Numbered from the stretch's first letter, positions 8,755 through 20,257 are shown. The stretch: 64,000 nt of DNA from Terripilifer ovatus (GCA_029222685.1 JARHVB010000010.1:496001-560000), one strand, 5' to 3'. Made by a program: numbers and translations. The notes: a model not told the origin generated them from the letters alone.

Positions 8755-8894
8755 TCGCAATGTCCTCCCTGACTTCAACCATGCTGATAGCCTAAACTCG
8801 CCGGGCCGCCAATCATCGGGGCCGTATTTTTGACCCTGCGGCCGATTTAAGTTAGGCCGCAGAACATATTGAGCATGGGGTTTGGACCGGAAGC

Positions 8895-10667
8895 ATGAAT
8901 CTATTCGTTGAATATCAGGGGCGGATTGCGGCTGTTCTCGGCGATTTTGCCGGACAGGGACGGCTGCCTGCGGATATCGACCTGTCGAAATTCGTGGTGG
9001 AGCCGCCGCGCGATGCGGCGCATGGCGATCTCGCCACCAATGCGGCCATGGTCTACGGTCGCGAAGCCAAGGAGCATTTCGGCAATCCGCGTGCGCTGGC
9101 TACCGCCCTGATCGATGCCATCGTCCATATGCCGGGCGTTGCCGGCGTCGAGATTGCCGGGCCCGGTTTCATCAACATCCGGCTCAAGCCGGAGGTCTAT
9201 GCCGCCATCGTGCGCGCCAGCCTGACCGACGCGAACTTCGGCCGTGCCAGCGCCGCCGGTAAGGTCAATGTCGAATATGTCTCGGCCAATCCGACCGGCC
9301 CGATGCATGTGGGCCACGGCCGCGGCGCCGTGTTCGGCGATGCGCTTGCCAACCTGCTGGCCTTTTCCGGTCACCAGGTGACGCGCGAATATTATATCAA
9401 CGACGCCGGCGTTCAGGTCGACGTGCTGGCCCGCTCGGCCTTCCTGCGCTATCGCGAGGCGCTCGGCGAAACCATCGGCGATATCCCCGAAGGCCTTTAT
9501 CCCGGTGACTATCTCAAGCCCGTCGGCCAGATGATGGCGCAGAGTCTCGGCCCCGCGCTGCTCAAGCGCAGCGAGGATGAATGGCTGCCGATCGTGCGCC
9601 AGATCGCCATCGATGCGATGATGAAAATGATCCGCGCCGATCTCGCCGCCATGAACATCAGCCATGATGTCTTCTTCTCCGAGCGGACCTTGCACGAGGA
9701 CGGCAAGAACGGCGAACCGTCGCCGATCGCCCAGGCCGTTGCAGACCTGCGCGCGCGCGACCTCATCTACGAGGGCCGCCTGCCGCCGCCGAAAGGGCAA
9801 TTGCCGGACGATTGGGAAGATCGCGAGCAGACGCTGTTCCGCGCCACCCGGTTCGGCGATGACGTTGACCGGCCGCTGGTCAAATCCGACGGCAGCTATA
9901 CTTATTTCGCTGCCGACATCGCCTATCACAAGTCGAAGGTCGAGCGCGGCTTCCTCGATATGATCGACGTCTGGGGCGCCGATCACGGCGGCTATGTCAA
10001 GCGCATGCAGGCGGCCGTCAAGGCCGTGTCCGAAGGCAAGGCGACCCTCGACGTGCGCCTGTGCCAGCTCGTCAAGCTGATGCGCGACGGCGAGCCTGTC
10101 ACCATGTCGAAGCGGGCCGGCACCTTCGTCACCCTGCGCGAGGTGGTCGATGAAGTCGGTGTCGATGCCGTGCGCTTCATGATGCTGTTTCGCAAGAATG
10201 ATGCGACGCTGGAATTCGACCTCGCCAAGGTGCTGGAGCAGTCGAAGGACAATCCGGTCTTCTACGTGCAATACGCGCACGCGCGCGGCTGTTCCGTGGT
10301 CCGTCAGGGCAGGGTGGCGTTCCCCGATCTGGCAACCGACGCCGCCACCCTGGCCGGCGCCAAGCTCGAACTCCTGAGCGACGAGGGCGAGCTGGGCCTG
10401 ATGCGGCTCATCGCCCAGTTTCCGCGTCAGGTCGAGGCGGCGGCTGCCGCGCACGAGCCGCATCGCATCGCCTTTTATGTCCACGATCTTGCGTCGGCGT
10501 TCCATTCCCATTGGAACAGCGGCAAAGATCGGCCACAATTACGCTTTGTTAATGAAGAAAAGCGAGATTTATCGCACGCGCGAATGGCTTTGGTTGTGTC
10601 TTTAACCAGAGTCCTCGCAGCGGGGCTTGCTCTTCTCGGCGTGAGTGCCCCGCAGGAAATGCGCTGA
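8895..10667 (+). CDS. argS: Arginine--tRNA ligase
   Basis: A 590-residue class I aminoacyl-tRNA synthetase. The N-terminal Add1 domain is followed by the HIGH signature as [16 protein letters not shown] near residue 140. The KMSK-equivalent loop reads [12 protein letters not shown], and an all-alpha anticodon-binding domain ends the protein. It charges tRNA-Arg with arginine. argS followed by a SPOR-domain gene, nagZ and scpAB is conserved gene order in Rhizobiales. The ATG at 8895 gives the standard family N-terminus ([11 protein letters not shown]). Confidence 0.96.
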   Translation: MNLFVEYQGRIAAVLGDFAGQGRLPADIDLSKFVVEPPRDAAHGDLATNAAMVYGREAKEHFGNPRALATALIDAIVHMPGVAGVEIAGPGFINIRLKPEVYAAIVRASLTDANFGRASAAGKVNVEYVSANPTGPMHVGHGRGAVFGDALANLLAFSGHQVTREYYINDAGVQVDVLARSAFLRYREALGETIGDIPEGLYPGDYLKPVGQMMAQSLGPALLKRSEDEWLPIVRQIAIDAMMKMIRADLAAMNISHDVFFSERTLHEDGKNGEPSPIAQAVADLRARDLIYEGRLPPPKGQLPDDWEDREQTLFRATRFGDDVDRPLVKSDGSYTYFAADIAYHKSKVERGFLDMIDVWGADHGGYVKRMQAAVKAVSEGKATLDVRLCQLVKLMRDGEPVTMSKRAGTFVTLREVVDEVGVDAVRFMMLFRKNDATLEFDLAKVLEQSKDNPVFYVQYAHARGCSVVRQGRVAFPDLATDAATLAGAKLELLSDEGELGLMRLIAQFPRQVEAAAAAHEPHRIAFYVHDLASAFHSHWNSGKDRPQLRFVNEEKRDLSHARMALVVSLTRVLAAGLALLGVSAPQEMR

Positions 10668-10764
10668 GGAGTTGCGGCTGAAACGCTTGAGGCGGCCGTG
10701 CTTTTCGGCGGTCTGGAGTTTGTTCTGCCGAGGCGTCCGTCCGCGTCGACGTGTGAGGTGTGCC

Positions 10765-12306
10765 ATGAGTCAAGCTGCTGCAAAGCCCCGCGATCCGATT
10801 GATCTCGAAGAGTTCGAGCGCAAGCTCAGAGGCTCGGCACCGGATGCGAAATACAGCGAAGATCCGCTTCAGGAGCTGTCGCGCCTGATCGGCGCGCAGC
10901 CCGATCCGTTCGATCAGCTGTTTGCCGCCGGCAATCAGCCTGCGCAGCAGACACAACCGCATGCCCAGCCGCATTCGGAACTTCGGCCTGCGCCGCGGCA
11001 ATTGTCGGCCGCTCCGCCGCCGCCGCCATATCAGGCCGGCGCCACGCACGGGCATCGCTTCGATTCCCCTTTCAATGCCCGCCAGGACGCCGCGCGTCTC
11101 GGCGCGCCGGTGCCGCCGCTTGCGTCGTCGTCGGATGCCAACGCCTTTTCCGAATTGCTCAGCCAGTTTCCCGATGCACCGGCGCGCTTCGCCGCTGCCC
11201 ATCCCGCCGATGAGGCTGGACAGCCGCCCTATGGTTATGACGCCAACGAGTATGCGCCGTCGCTGCATCAGGACATGGATCCCGGCATGCGCCCGTCTTA
11301 CGACGAACAATCCTATGCCGATCCGTCCGAACGGCCGCCGTCCCGCCGTCCGATCTATCTCATGGGTGCCGCGCTGATCGTGCTGATCGCCGGCATCGGC
11401 GCCGTCCTGCTCAACCGCGCCGGCAATACCTCGAGCGGCACACCGATGATTCAGGCCTCGAACGCGCCGGTCAAAGTTGCGCCTGTGGCGCAGGCCGAAA
11501 GCCAGCAGGCCCTGCAGCAACAGCAGGCCGTGTCCGTGCTCGACAAGTCGAACACCGAGCGTCTTGCCGCCAGCCGTGTGGTCAACCGCGAGGAACAGCC
11601 GGTCGATATCCAGGCCACCGCGCGGGCAGCGCGCGCCAGCGAGCCCGGCAGCAGCGGATCCCCGCTCGTTGCAGCACCGTCCGGCGCCACCGCCAACAAC
11701 GGCATGTTTCCCGAACCGCGCCGCGTGAAAACGGTCTCCGTGCGTCCCGACGGTAGTGTCATTACCGGCGAGATGGCGCCGTCGCCAAGCTCTGCCGCGC
11801 CGGCCGCCCAGCGCGCGCCCTCGATGGCGCTGACGACACCGCCGGCCGCAACGCCGACACCGCCGTCGCGTCCGGCCGCGTCCGCCACCACGGATCGCGC
11901 TGCGATCGACAGGCTTGCCGCCAGCGCGGCGCAAACACCGACGCCCAAGGCCACGGCCCGGGCCACCGCGCCCGTTGTCGCCAATGTCGAGCGCTCGCCG
12001 ACTGAGACTGCGGCGCCTGCCGCCGCGCGTCCGAAGCCGGCGGATACGACGGCTTCGACGAGCGGCGCCTTCGCCGCGCAGCTTGCCGCGCCCACTTCGG
12101 AGGCCGAAGCCCGCTCCGTGATGAGCATGCTCGCCAAGCGTTACGGCGGCGAGCTCAGCGGTCACAAGCTGTCCTTCCGCAAGGCCACGGTCGGCGACAA
12201 GACGGTCTATCGCGTTCGCGCAGCGGGCCTGTCGCAGGAAGTCGCCACCGGCATCTGCACCAAACTGACAGCCAAGGGCGGCAACTGCTTCGTCGCCCGC
12301 AATTGA
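10765..12306 (+). CDS. SPOR-domain envelope protein
   Basis: A 513-residue protein. The acidic cytoplasmic N-terminus begins MSQAAAKPRDPIDLEEFE. A single membrane helix follows near residues 190-212 (YLMGAALIVLIAGIGAVLL), then a long Ala/Pro/Thr-rich periplasmic linker. The C-terminal SPOR domain is recognised by SEAEARSVMSML near its start and GGNCFVARN at the end. SPOR domains bind denuded glycan strands at the septum, so a cell-division or envelope role is likely. The start at 10765 has GAGGTG before it. A second SPOR protein with the same CFVAR ending lies at 50928-52049. Confidence 0.85.
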   Translation: MSQAAAKPRDPIDLEEFERKLRGSAPDAKYSEDPLQELSRLIGAQPDPFDQLFAAGNQPAQQTQPHAQPHSELRPAPRQLSAAPPPPPYQAGATHGHRFDSPFNARQDAARLGAPVPPLASSSDANAFSELLSQFPDAPARFAAAHPADEAGQPPYGYDANEYAPSLHQDMDPGMRPSYDEQSYADPSERPPSRRPIYLMGAALIVLIAGIGAVLLNRAGNTSSGTPMIQASNAPVKVAPVAQAESQQALQQQQAVSVLDKSNTERLAASRVVNREEQPVDIQATARAARASEPGSSGSPLVAAPSGATANNGMFPEPRRVKTVSVRPDGSVITGEMAPSPSSAAPAAQRAPSMALTTPPAATPTPPSRPAASATTDRAAIDRLAASAAQTPTPKATARATAPVVANVERSPTETAAPAAARPKPADTTASTSGAFAAQLAAPTSEAEARSVMSMLAKRYGGELSGHKLSFRKATVGDKTVYRVRAAGLSQEVATGICTKLTAKGGNCFVARN

Positions 12307-12317
12307 CTGCCCAGACC

Positions 12318-12339
12318 CTTCTCCCGTTCATGGGAGAAG
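12318..12339 (+). terminator. Hairpin after the SPOR gene
   Basis: CTTCTCCC and GGGAGAAG pair around a six-base loop 12 bases after the stop codon. There is no clear U tract, so termination is likely but weak. Confidence 0.4.
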
Positions 12340-12358
12340 GCGGCCCTTGCGCAGGAGC

Positions 12359-12402
12359 GCATTTTCAAGCGAAGTGGATGCCGGTTCGCGTGAAGAAAAT
12401 GC
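12359..12402 (+). repeat. Dispersed intergenic repeat, copy 1
   Basis: A 44-bp element whose ends are GCATTTTC and GAAAATGC, so it can fold on itself. A second copy at 39996-40039 matches at 41 of 44 positions. Both are intergenic. A further small palindrome (TTTCCGATCC / GGATCGGAAA) follows at 12428-12450. Confidence 0.75.
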
Positions 12403-12493
12403 ACTTTTTTAAGAAGCTAGACGCGTCTTTCCGATCCGTTGGATCGGAAAACGCTCTAGGGTCGGATGAGGGCGTAACCGGAATATCCCATCC

Positions 12494-13519
12494 ATGAGCG
12501 TCGACGCGCGCGCCTTCATCTGCGGCTGCAACGGTACGACTTTGTCGGCCGATGAGCGCGATCTGTTTCGCAAGACCCGGCCCTGGGGCCTCATCCTATT
12601 CAAGCGGAACGTTGAAGACCGCCCGCAACTCATTCGTCTGATTCAGGATTTCCGTGACATCGTCGGTCGCGACGATGCTCCTGTCCTGATCGACCAGGAA
12701 GGCGGCCGCGTACAGCGCCTGGGTCCGCCGCAGTGGCGTAGATATCCGCCGGCCGGTGCCTTCGTTGCGGCCGGCAATCCCGACAAGGCGGCAACGGCCG
12801 AGCTCATTCGTCTCTCGGCACGGCTGATGGCGGCCGATCTGCACGAAGTCGGCATCAACGTCGATTGCCTGCCGGTGCTCGACGTGCCGGAGGCGGGCGC
12901 CCACCAGATCATCGGCGATCGCGCCTATGCGGATAATCCCGCCGATGTGGCGCGCTTCGGCCGCGCCGCCTGCGAGGGCATGCTTTCCGGCGGCGTGCTG
13001 CCGGTGATCAAGCATATGCCCGGCCATGGTCGGGCGCGGGCCGACAGCCATCTCGAACTGCCGGTCGTCACCACGCCGTTGGCCGAGCTCGAGCGTATCG
13101 ATTTTGCCCCGTTCCGGGCGCTGGCGGACCTGCCGCTGGCGATGTCTGCCCACGTGGTCTATGCCGCCATCGACCCCGATCGCCCGGCCACGGTCTCGCC
13201 TAAGGTCATCCGCGATATCGTCCGCGGCCATATCGGCTTCACCGGCCTGCTGATGAGCGACGACCTGTCGATGAAGGCCCTCAAGGGCTCCTTCACGGAG
13301 AAAACCACAGCCTTGTTTGCCGCCGGCCTCGACCTGGCGCTGCATTGTTTCGGCGAGATTTCAGACGGATACGAGGTGGCGGCCGCCTCGCCGGTGCTTG
13401 ACGGGGTGCGGCGGGAGCGGGCTGGGCGGGCTTTGGCGTCGATTTCGGCTGAACCGGCGCCTTTTGATCCTGTGGACGCATGGTCGAGGATCGAATCCGG
13501 GCTTGCGATGACCGCCTAG
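12494..13519 (+). CDS. nagZ: Beta-N-acetylhexosaminidase (GH3)
   Basis: A 341-residue cytoplasmic GH3 enzyme. The substrate-binding and general acid/base loop KHMPGHG-R-A-R-A-D-S-H spans residues 173-186. The nucleophile Asp lies in LLMSDDLSM. NagZ removes GlcNAc from anhydro-muropeptides during cell-wall recycling, and its product can signal beta-lactamase induction in bacteria with AmpR. The length is normal. The gene stands between the SPOR-protein gene and scpA on the same strand, as in many Rhizobiales. Confidence 0.94.
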   Translation: MSVDARAFICGCNGTTLSADERDLFRKTRPWGLILFKRNVEDRPQLIRLIQDFRDIVGRDDAPVLIDQEGGRVQRLGPPQWRRYPPAGAFVAAGNPDKAATAELIRLSARLMAADLHEVGINVDCLPVLDVPEAGAHQIIGDRAYADNPADVARFGRAACEGMLSGGVLPVIKHMPGHGRARADSHLELPVVTTPLAELERIDFAPFRALADLPLAMSAHVVYAAIDPDRPATVSPKVIRDIVRGHIGFTGLLMSDDLSMKALKGSFTEKTTALFAAGLDLALHCFGEISDGYEVAAASPVLDGVRRERAGRALASISAEPAPFDPVDAWSRIESGLAMTA

Positions 13520-13576
13520 AGCGATCAATCTCCGCGCCCGTCCGGTATTTCGGGCGATGGAGTGGAGTGATTCGCG

Positions 13577-14392
13577 TTGGCAGAGTTGCCATTCGAAGAG
13601 ACATTGACGGTCGACAAGGCGGACAGCGAGCCGTCTTTTCTGGTCGATGTGGACGGGTTTGAAGGCCCGCTCGACCTGCTGCTGGAGCTTGCCCGCCGCC
13701 AGAAGGTCGATCTGTCGAAAATCTCGGTCCTGGCGCTCGCCATCCAGTATCTCGCCTTTATCGAGGAAGCGCGAAAGGTGCGGCTCGAGCTCGCCGCCGA
13801 CTACCTCGTCATGGCGGCCTGGCTCGCCTATCTCAAATCGCGCTTGCTGCTGCCCGAACAGCCGAAGGGCGAGGAGCCCGCCGCCGCCGATCTGGCCGCC
13901 GCGCTGGCCAACCGTCTGCGCCGGCTCGAAGCCATTCGCGACGCCGCCGAAAAGCTCGTCAACCGGCCGCGTGTGGGCCGCGACCTGTTCCTGCGCGGCG
14001 CCCCGGAAGGCGTCACTGTCTTTAAAACGTCTGAATTTCAAGCGAATCTCTATGATCTGCTGTCGGCCTATGCCCGGCAGCGCCAAAAGCAGGTGCTGTC
14101 GCACTACACACCGAAGCAGCGGGTCGTATGGTCCCTCGCCGAAGCCCGCGAGGCGCTTGAGCGGCTGTCAGGCGTGGCCATGGACTGGACGGCCATGGAC
14201 GGCTTCCTGATGCATTATTTCACCTCGCCCGAAACCCGTAAGACGGTGCGAGCCTCGACTTTTTCCGCCTCGCTGGAACTGGTGCGCGAGGGAAAGCTCG
14301 AAATCCGCCAGGATCGGGCCTTCGCGCCGATCTGGGTGCGCAGCCCCGCACCGAAGCCGAATGAGCCCGGGCCGATAGCCCGGGCTTCCTGA
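13577..14392 (+). CDS. scpA: Segregation and condensation protein A
   Basis: A 271-residue kleisin-family protein. The N-terminal motif FEGPLDLLLELARRQKVDL is the SMC-binding region, and the C-terminal winged-helix region is present. ScpA bridges the SMC heads together with ScpB in the chromosome-condensation complex. The frame starts with TTG at 13577, preceded by GGAG; no in-frame ATG gives the conserved N-terminus. It lies upstream of scpB with 28 bases between them. The last codons contain a strong hairpin (GAGCCCGGGCC / GCCCGGGCTTC). Confidence 0.93.
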   Translation: MAELPFEETLTVDKADSEPSFLVDVDGFEGPLDLLLELARRQKVDLSKISVLALAIQYLAFIEEARKVRLELAADYLVMAAWLAYLKSRLLLPEQPKGEEPAAADLAAALANRLRRLEAIRDAAEKLVNRPRVGRDLFLRGAPEGVTVFKTSEFQANLYDLLSAYARQRQKQVLSHYTPKQRVVWSLAEAREALERLSGVAMDWTAMDGFLMHYFTSPETRKTVRASTFSASLELVREGKLEIRQDRAFAPIWVRSPAPKPNEPGPIARAS

Positions 14393-14420
14393 AATATCGA
14401 AAGGCCAGACGAGGGACATT

Positions 14421-15512
14421 GTGGCAGAAGCAGCCAGACAACTTCCGTTCGAGGACCAAGACAGCTCTGAAGATGCCATCTTGCAAGACGTCATGGACGA
14501 CGATGCGATGAATGCGGAAACCGAAGCGCGCCGCGAGGCCATGCGCATTGCCGAGGCTCTGCTTTTCGCGGCGTCCGAGCCGATGGAAGAGGGCGAAATC
14601 GCCCGCCGTCTGCCCGAGGGCACGGATGTGCACGCCATTCTGGAAGAGTTGAAGGCGGATTATGCCAGCCGCGGCGTCAATCTCGTCCGTGTCGCCCGCA
14701 AATGGCTGTTCCGCACCGCGACCGATCTCGGCTGGCTGTTGTCGCGCGACGTCAGCGAGCAGAAGAAGCTGTCGAAGGCCGCGCTGGAAACTCTCGCCAT
14801 CGTCGCCTACCACCAGCCGGTGACGCGCGCCGAGGTCGAGGACATTCGCGGCGTCGCCATCTCCAAGGGGACGCTCGACGTGCTGATCGAGACCGGCTGG
14901 GTGCGCCTGCGCGGCCGCCGCAAGGCGCCCGGCCGGCCCGTCACCTACGGCACGACGGAGGCTTTTCTGCTGCAGTTCGGGCTCGAACAGATCACCGATC
15001 TGCCGGGTCTCGACGAACTGCGCGCCGCCGGCCTGTTCGACGGCCGCCTGCCGCATGGCTTCGGCGTGCCCAAGCCGAGCGATGACAGCGCACTGACCGA
15101 GGACGAGGATCCGCTCGACGGCGGCGACGACCTGTTCCACGCCGCCGGGCAAGAGGATGAAGCGCAGGCGACCGGCGACCAGGCCGAGGCCAAGGTTGAA
15201 GGCGAGGTTGGGCAGGTCGAGACTATTGAAGTCGAGGCTGCACACGTCGAGATCGCAGAAATCGAGATTGTTGAGGTTGTCGAGACCGAAACCGAGGCTG
15301 GCGAATCTGCGGACGTCGAAGAGCCGGAGGAGGGACCCTCCAGCGTGTTCGGCCGGCCGGTCGCGGCAAACGACGCGCATGAGCCCGTTGCCGATCAGTC
15401 CGATCAGGGCGAGGACTCTTCAGAGAGCAGCGAATCTTCGCAAGAAGATGCCGAAGAAGATCCCGATGCCACGGAAACGGACCGGAACGGACCCGATTCC
15501 GACAAACTATGA
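14421..15512 (+). CDS. scpB: Segregation and condensation protein B
   Basis: The first 215 residues are a typical ScpB with two winged helices. Landmarks are EALLFAASEPM, ALETLAIVAYHQPVTRAEVE and ITDLPGLDEL. It then carries a long acidic low-complexity tail of about 145 residues rich in Glu, Val and Asp, which is an extension common in this order of bacteria. Start is GTG with GAGGGA upstream. ScpB dimers work with ScpA and SMC in chromosome segregation. It probably shares a transcript with nagZ and scpA. Confidence 0.93.
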   Translation: MAEAARQLPFEDQDSSEDAILQDVMDDDAMNAETEARREAMRIAEALLFAASEPMEEGEIARRLPEGTDVHAILEELKADYASRGVNLVRVARKWLFRTATDLGWLLSRDVSEQKKLSKAALETLAIVAYHQPVTRAEVEDIRGVAISKGTLDVLIETGWVRLRGRRKAPGRPVTYGTTEAFLLQFGLEQITDLPGLDELRAAGLFDGRLPHGFGVPKPSDDSALTEDEDPLDGGDDLFHAAGQEDEAQATGDQAEAKVEGEVGQVETIEVEAAHVEIAEIEIVEVVETETEAGESADVEEPEEGPSSVFGRPVAANDAHEPVADQSDQGEDSSESSESSQEDAEEDPDATETDRNGPDSDKL

Positions 15513-15672
15513 CGAAAAATTAATCCCGCACGAATTGGGATCGGCGCTCGCACTTGGCGGCGCCGTCTCCTATGTCTAGTGTGGCGGGGAGTATTCTAGT
15601 ATTTAGAGGCTGCTCGACCTAACTTCGGCGCACGGCGGCGGACACTGGGTTCGTCGCCAAGTGGAGGCAATT

Positions 15673-15948
15673 ATGGGTAGTTTGTCATTATGGCATTGGC
15701 TCATTGTCGGCGCTCTCGCCCTTGTGCTGTTTGGCGGCAAGGGCAAGATTTCCGATCTGATGGGTGATGTCGCCAAAGGGATCAAATCCTTCAAGAAGGG
15801 CATGGCTGAAGAGGACGGCGACGTGAAACCGGCTCCCGAACAGTCGCGCACCATCGATCATGCGCCGGCTGCTCCGGTGCAAAGCACGCCTGCCGCCGCT
15901 GCGCAGCCCGCGCCGACGTCAGCCAACGAGCCCGCCAAGGTGGGCTGA
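15673..15948 (+). CDS. tatA: Sec-independent protein translocase protein TatA
   Basis: A 91-residue protein with the TatA plan: a short N-terminal membrane helix ([16 protein letters not shown]), the [19 protein letters not shown] hinge and amphipathic helix, and a charged, Pro/Ala-rich C-terminus. It polymerises to form the protein-conducting element for folded proteins with twin-arginine signals. GGAGG stands nine bases before the ATG at 15673; a GTG at 15661 is less likely. tatB and tatC follow in order. A GC-rich hairpin (CCCCGGG / CCCGGGG) separates tatA from tatB near 15969-15991. Confidence 0.95.
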   Translation: MGSLSLWHWLIVGALALVLFGGKGKISDLMGDVAKGIKSFKKGMAEEDGDVKPAPEQSRTIDHAPAAPVQSTPAAAAQPAPTSANEPAKVG

Positions 15949-16069
15949 GCCATTCGTGGAATGACTCACCCCGGGCGATCGTGTCCCGGGGCGGCAAATG
16001 TTTGATTGCGCTCTTGCGTTTCAATGCGCTTGACCGTAGGCCGCTCCTGATAATCCCCGGCGGAATGCC

Positions 16070-16558
16070 ATGTTTGATTTCGACGCCAGCAAACTCGTTA
16101 TTCTCGGAATAGCCGCGCTGATTTTTATCGGCCCGAAGGACTTGCCGCGCGTGCTGCGGCAGGTCGGCAGTTTCGTCGCCAAAATGCGCCGCATGGCCGC
16201 TGAATTTCAGGGCCAGTTCATGGACGCGATGAAAGAATCCGAGATGGATGACCTCAAGAAGGACATGCAGAAAATCGCCGACCAGGCGAAGGCTGACATT
16301 TCCTTCGATCCCGGCCGCGACACCGAGCGCGAACTGCGCGAGGCGCTGGAGAAGAAGCCGGAAGTGAAAGCCGAAGCGCACCCAGCGGACGCGCCAGCCG
16401 CGCTGCCGGCCGACCCGGACAATGCCATCTTCTCCGTCGATATTCCGCCGCCGCCGGCCACCCCAGAGGTCGCCGAGACGCTGCATGCAGAGGCAGCCGT
16501 CGAGACGCCGGCCTCCGAGCCGGCCCAGCCGCAGCACAAGGTGGCGCAAGGATCATGA
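16070..16558 (+). CDS. tatB: Sec-independent protein translocase protein TatB
   Basis: A 162-residue protein with the TatB N-terminus: MFDFDASKLVILGIAALIFI then GPKDLPRVLRQVG. The Glu/Asp near position 8 and the GP hinge are in place. A long amphipathic and coiled region follows (MKESEMDDLKKDMQKIADQA), then a Pro/Ala-rich tail. TatB forms the substrate-receptor complex with TatC at the inner membrane. The stop codon is ten bases before the tatC start. Confidence 0.94.
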   Translation: MFDFDASKLVILGIAALIFIGPKDLPRVLRQVGSFVAKMRRMAAEFQGQFMDAMKESEMDDLKKDMQKIADQAKADISFDPGRDTERELREALEKKPEVKAEAHPADAPAALPADPDNAIFSVDIPPPPATPEVAETLHAEAAVETPASEPAQPQHKVAQGS

Positions 16559-16568
16559 GCCAAGCATC

Positions 16569-17426
16569 ATGAGCGTGGAAAGCACAGACGTGATCGCTCA
16601 CGGCACCCCGACGCCGGCCGGCCAGCCGTCGCCGCCTGCAATGTCCGAGGACGAGGCGGCGATCGAGGCGACCAAGGCTCCCTTGATGGAGCATCTGATC
16701 GAGCTGCGCTCACGCATCATCAAGGCGCTGCTCGCCTTCATCGTCATGTTCATCGTGTTTTTCTACTTCGCGAAGGACATCTATAACCTGCTCGTCATCC
16801 CCTTCGAGAAGGCGGCGAACGGCGACGTCAAGCTGATCTATACGGCGCCGCAGGAATTCTTCTTCACCCAGATCAAGGTGGCGATGTTCGCCGCGGCCTT
16901 CTCGGCATGTCCGGTCATCCTCGGCCAGATCTATGCCTTTGTCGCGCCAGGCCTCTACAAGCACGAGCGCAATGCCTTCGCGCCCTATCTGGTGGCGACG
17001 CCCGTCTTCTTCGGCCTCGGCGCGCTGGTCGTCTACTTCCTCGTCATGCCCAACCTGCTGCATTTCTTTCTCGCCATGCAGCAGGCGAAGGAGCCGGGCA
17101 AGGCGCAGATCGAACTGCTGCCCAGGGTCAGCGAATATCTGTCGCTGATCATGACGCTCATTTTCGCTTTCGGTATCACCTTCCAGATGCCGGTCATCCT
17201 GACCCTGCTGGGGCGCATCGGCATCATCACGTCCTCCTTCCTGCGCGACAAGCGCCGCATCGCCTGGTTCCTTGTCTTCGTGCTCGCCGCCGTCCTGACA
17301 CCGCCGGATATTTTCAGCATGCTGGCCTTGGCCGTTCCCGGCATAGCGCTCTATGAGCTGTCGATTCTGTCGGTCCAGATGATCGAGAAACGCCGCGCCG
17401 AGGATGAGGCGAAGGAAGCGGTCTAA
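16569..17426 (+). CDS. tatC: Sec-independent protein translocase protein TatC
   Basis: A 285-residue protein with six hydrophobic segments and the TatC signature: PLMEHLIELRSRIIKALLAF at the N-terminal signal-binding site, then IYAFVAPGLYKHER, and FGITFQMPVIL later. It recognises twin-arginine signal peptides. The ATG at 16569 is ten bases after tatB stops, with a weak ribosome site, which suggests translational coupling. About 40 residues precede the first conserved element, slightly longer than in E. coli. Confidence 0.95.
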   Translation: MSVESTDVIAHGTPTPAGQPSPPAMSEDEAAIEATKAPLMEHLIELRSRIIKALLAFIVMFIVFFYFAKDIYNLLVIPFEKAANGDVKLIYTAPQEFFFTQIKVAMFAAAFSACPVILGQIYAFVAPGLYKHERNAFAPYLVATPVFFGLGALVVYFLVMPNLLHFFLAMQQAKEPGKAQIELLPRVSEYLSLIMTLIFAFGITFQMPVILTLLGRIGIITSSFLRDKRRIAWFLVFVLAAVLTPPDIFSMLALAVPGIALYELSILSVQMIEKRRAEDEAKEAV

Positions 17427-17439
17427 CTCCTCCACCCCG

Positions 17440-17573
17440 TCGTGCCCGGCCTTGTGCCGGGCACCCACGCCGGGACATTGCGTCGTGATGCAGAAGAGCG
17501 GCAAAGGTCATGCTTTCTCCTGGTGTGGTTTCACGCGGACGGCGTGGGTACCCGCGACAAGCGCGGGCATGAC
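17440..17573. repeat. Compound inverted repeat between tatC and serS
   Basis: TGCCCGGC/GCCGGGCA pair at 17443-17463 and CCCGCG/CGCGGG pair at 17551-17567. The outer arms ACCCACGCC (17463-17471) and GGCGTGGGT (17541-17549) are also complementary, so the whole block can form a three-stem structure. It resembles the palindromic extragenic elements common in Rhizobiales and may end tatC transcription. Confidence 0.55.
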
Positions 17574-17604
17574 GTTGTACAGGTTGACACGACCGATGCC
17601 GTAA

Positions 17605-19059
<1,455 letters not shown>

Positions 19060-19506
19060 ATCGCGGCGCGTTGATTCCGTCAGGGATTGCGGCCTTTCGG
19101 TAATGAAACCCTCACAGAGTGCATTTCTGCGCGCTGGCGATCGTCCAATTCCAGCCGCTCTGACGGTTCATTTTCGGCCGCCGCACAGCTCGTTTGCAGC
19201 TCTCGCCGTGGTCGTTTTTAGGCTGAAAATTCATCCGCTTAATGGGGCATGAAATTCCTTTGTATTCAAAGGGGTGTGTTGCTCCAACGCAACACCGTCT
19301 GGTGGCTTTTTGAGCGCCATAGTCGGGCCACATGGCAGCCACATTACATTCGTTAAAACGACCCGTGCCCTGCCTGCAAAGCGCGCTGCGATTGTGACGG
19401 AACAACGCCAGTCGCAGACCCCAAATGTCTATGCGGCGATGGGGTTTCAGGCCACCGGAATCGGGGCGCTTGGAAGTTTGAATATGAGTGGAAAAGGAAA
19501 CTAAGC
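19060..19506. other. Intergenic region upstream of the porin gene
   Basis: About 450 bases without a supported gene. Two adjacent palindromes stand at 19256-19271 (CCTTTG/CAAAGG) and 19274-19293 (GTGTTGC/GCAACAC). The region likely holds the promoter and a long 5' leader of the outer-membrane protein gene. Confidence 0.5.
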
Positions 19507-20226
19507 ATGCGCAATATTCTCCTCTCGGCGGTCGCGCTCTCGGCGCTCGCCATCGGCTCCGCCTCGGCGGCCGATCTGCCCCGCCGCCAGGCGGCTCCGG
19601 CTCCGGCTCCCGTCTATGCGGCTCCGATCTTCACCTGGACCGGCTTCTATGTCGGTGGTCAGATCGGCTATGCCTGGGGAACCACCAAGAACAACGTGAC
19701 GTTCCCGTTCGTCGGTCCGTCCGTTTCCTATGACGGCAACGGCGTCGTCGGCGGTGTCCATGCCGGCTACAACCAGCAGTTCGGTTCGATCGTCGCCGGT
19801 CTCGAAGGCGACTTCGAAGCCTCCGGCATCCGCGGCTCCGGCTCGCCGGCCGCCGGCCTGTTCGTGCGCAGCCGCACCGACTGGCAGGGTTCGGTTCGCG
19901 CCCGTCTCGGCTACGCATTCGATCGCGTTCTCGTGTACGGCACCGGCGGTGTCGCATTCCAGAACTACAAGTTCGAAGCGTTCTCCGGTGCAGGCGCCCT
20001 GAGCAACTCGACCACCCGTGCGGGCTGGACGATCGGCGCCGGCGTCGAGTACGCGATCGACAACAACTGGTCGGCGCGCCTCGAATACCGCTATGCCGAC
20101 TTCGGCAAGCGCAGCTACGGCGTTCCGGGCGGCATCGTTCAGGTCAAGAACGACGATCACACCGTTCGTCTCGGCGTCAGCTACCGCTTCGGCGGCCCTG
20201 CCGGCCCGGTCCTCGCTCGCTACTGA
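19507..20226 (+). CDS. Outer-membrane beta-barrel protein (Omp25/31-like)
   Basis: A 239-residue protein. A clear signal peptide ends in SASAADLPRR, and a Pro/Ala-rich stretch follows. The barrel domain starts FTWTGFYVGGQIGYAWG, a hallmark of the Omp25/Omp31 family in Rhizobiales, and has alternating aromatic strands. The last residues, RLGVSYRFGGPAGPVLARY, end in an aromatic residue as needed for barrel assembly. It is an abundant surface protein or porin-like structural protein. A strong terminator follows. Confidence 0.9.
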   Translation: MRNILLSAVALSALAIGSASAADLPRRQAAPAPAPVYAAPIFTWTGFYVGGQIGYAWGTTKNNVTFPFVGPSVSYDGNGVVGGVHAGYNQQFGSIVAGLEGDFEASGIRGSGSPAAGLFVRSRTDWQGSVRARLGYAFDRVLVYGTGGVAFQNYKFEAFSGAGALSNSTTRAGWTIGAGVEYAIDNNWSARLEYRYADFGKRSYGVPGGIVQVKNDDHTVRLGVSYRFGGPAGPVLARY

Positions 20227-20257
20227 ACGAAGCGAATACCAAGTCCTGCTCCAGGCG

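Noticed and set aside
8901-10538. A 545-residue minus-strand frame over argS
   Set aside because: Antisense to a full-length Arg-tRNA synthetase, with no recognisable protein features.
13485-13505. T-arm-like GATCGAATCC suggestive of a tRNA
   Set aside because: It lies inside the nagZ coding sequence and no cloverleaf can be drawn around it.
15156-15510. Repeat array in the 3' end of scpB
   Set aside because: It is the acidic low-complexity tail of ScpB, not a DNA repeat or CRISPR array.
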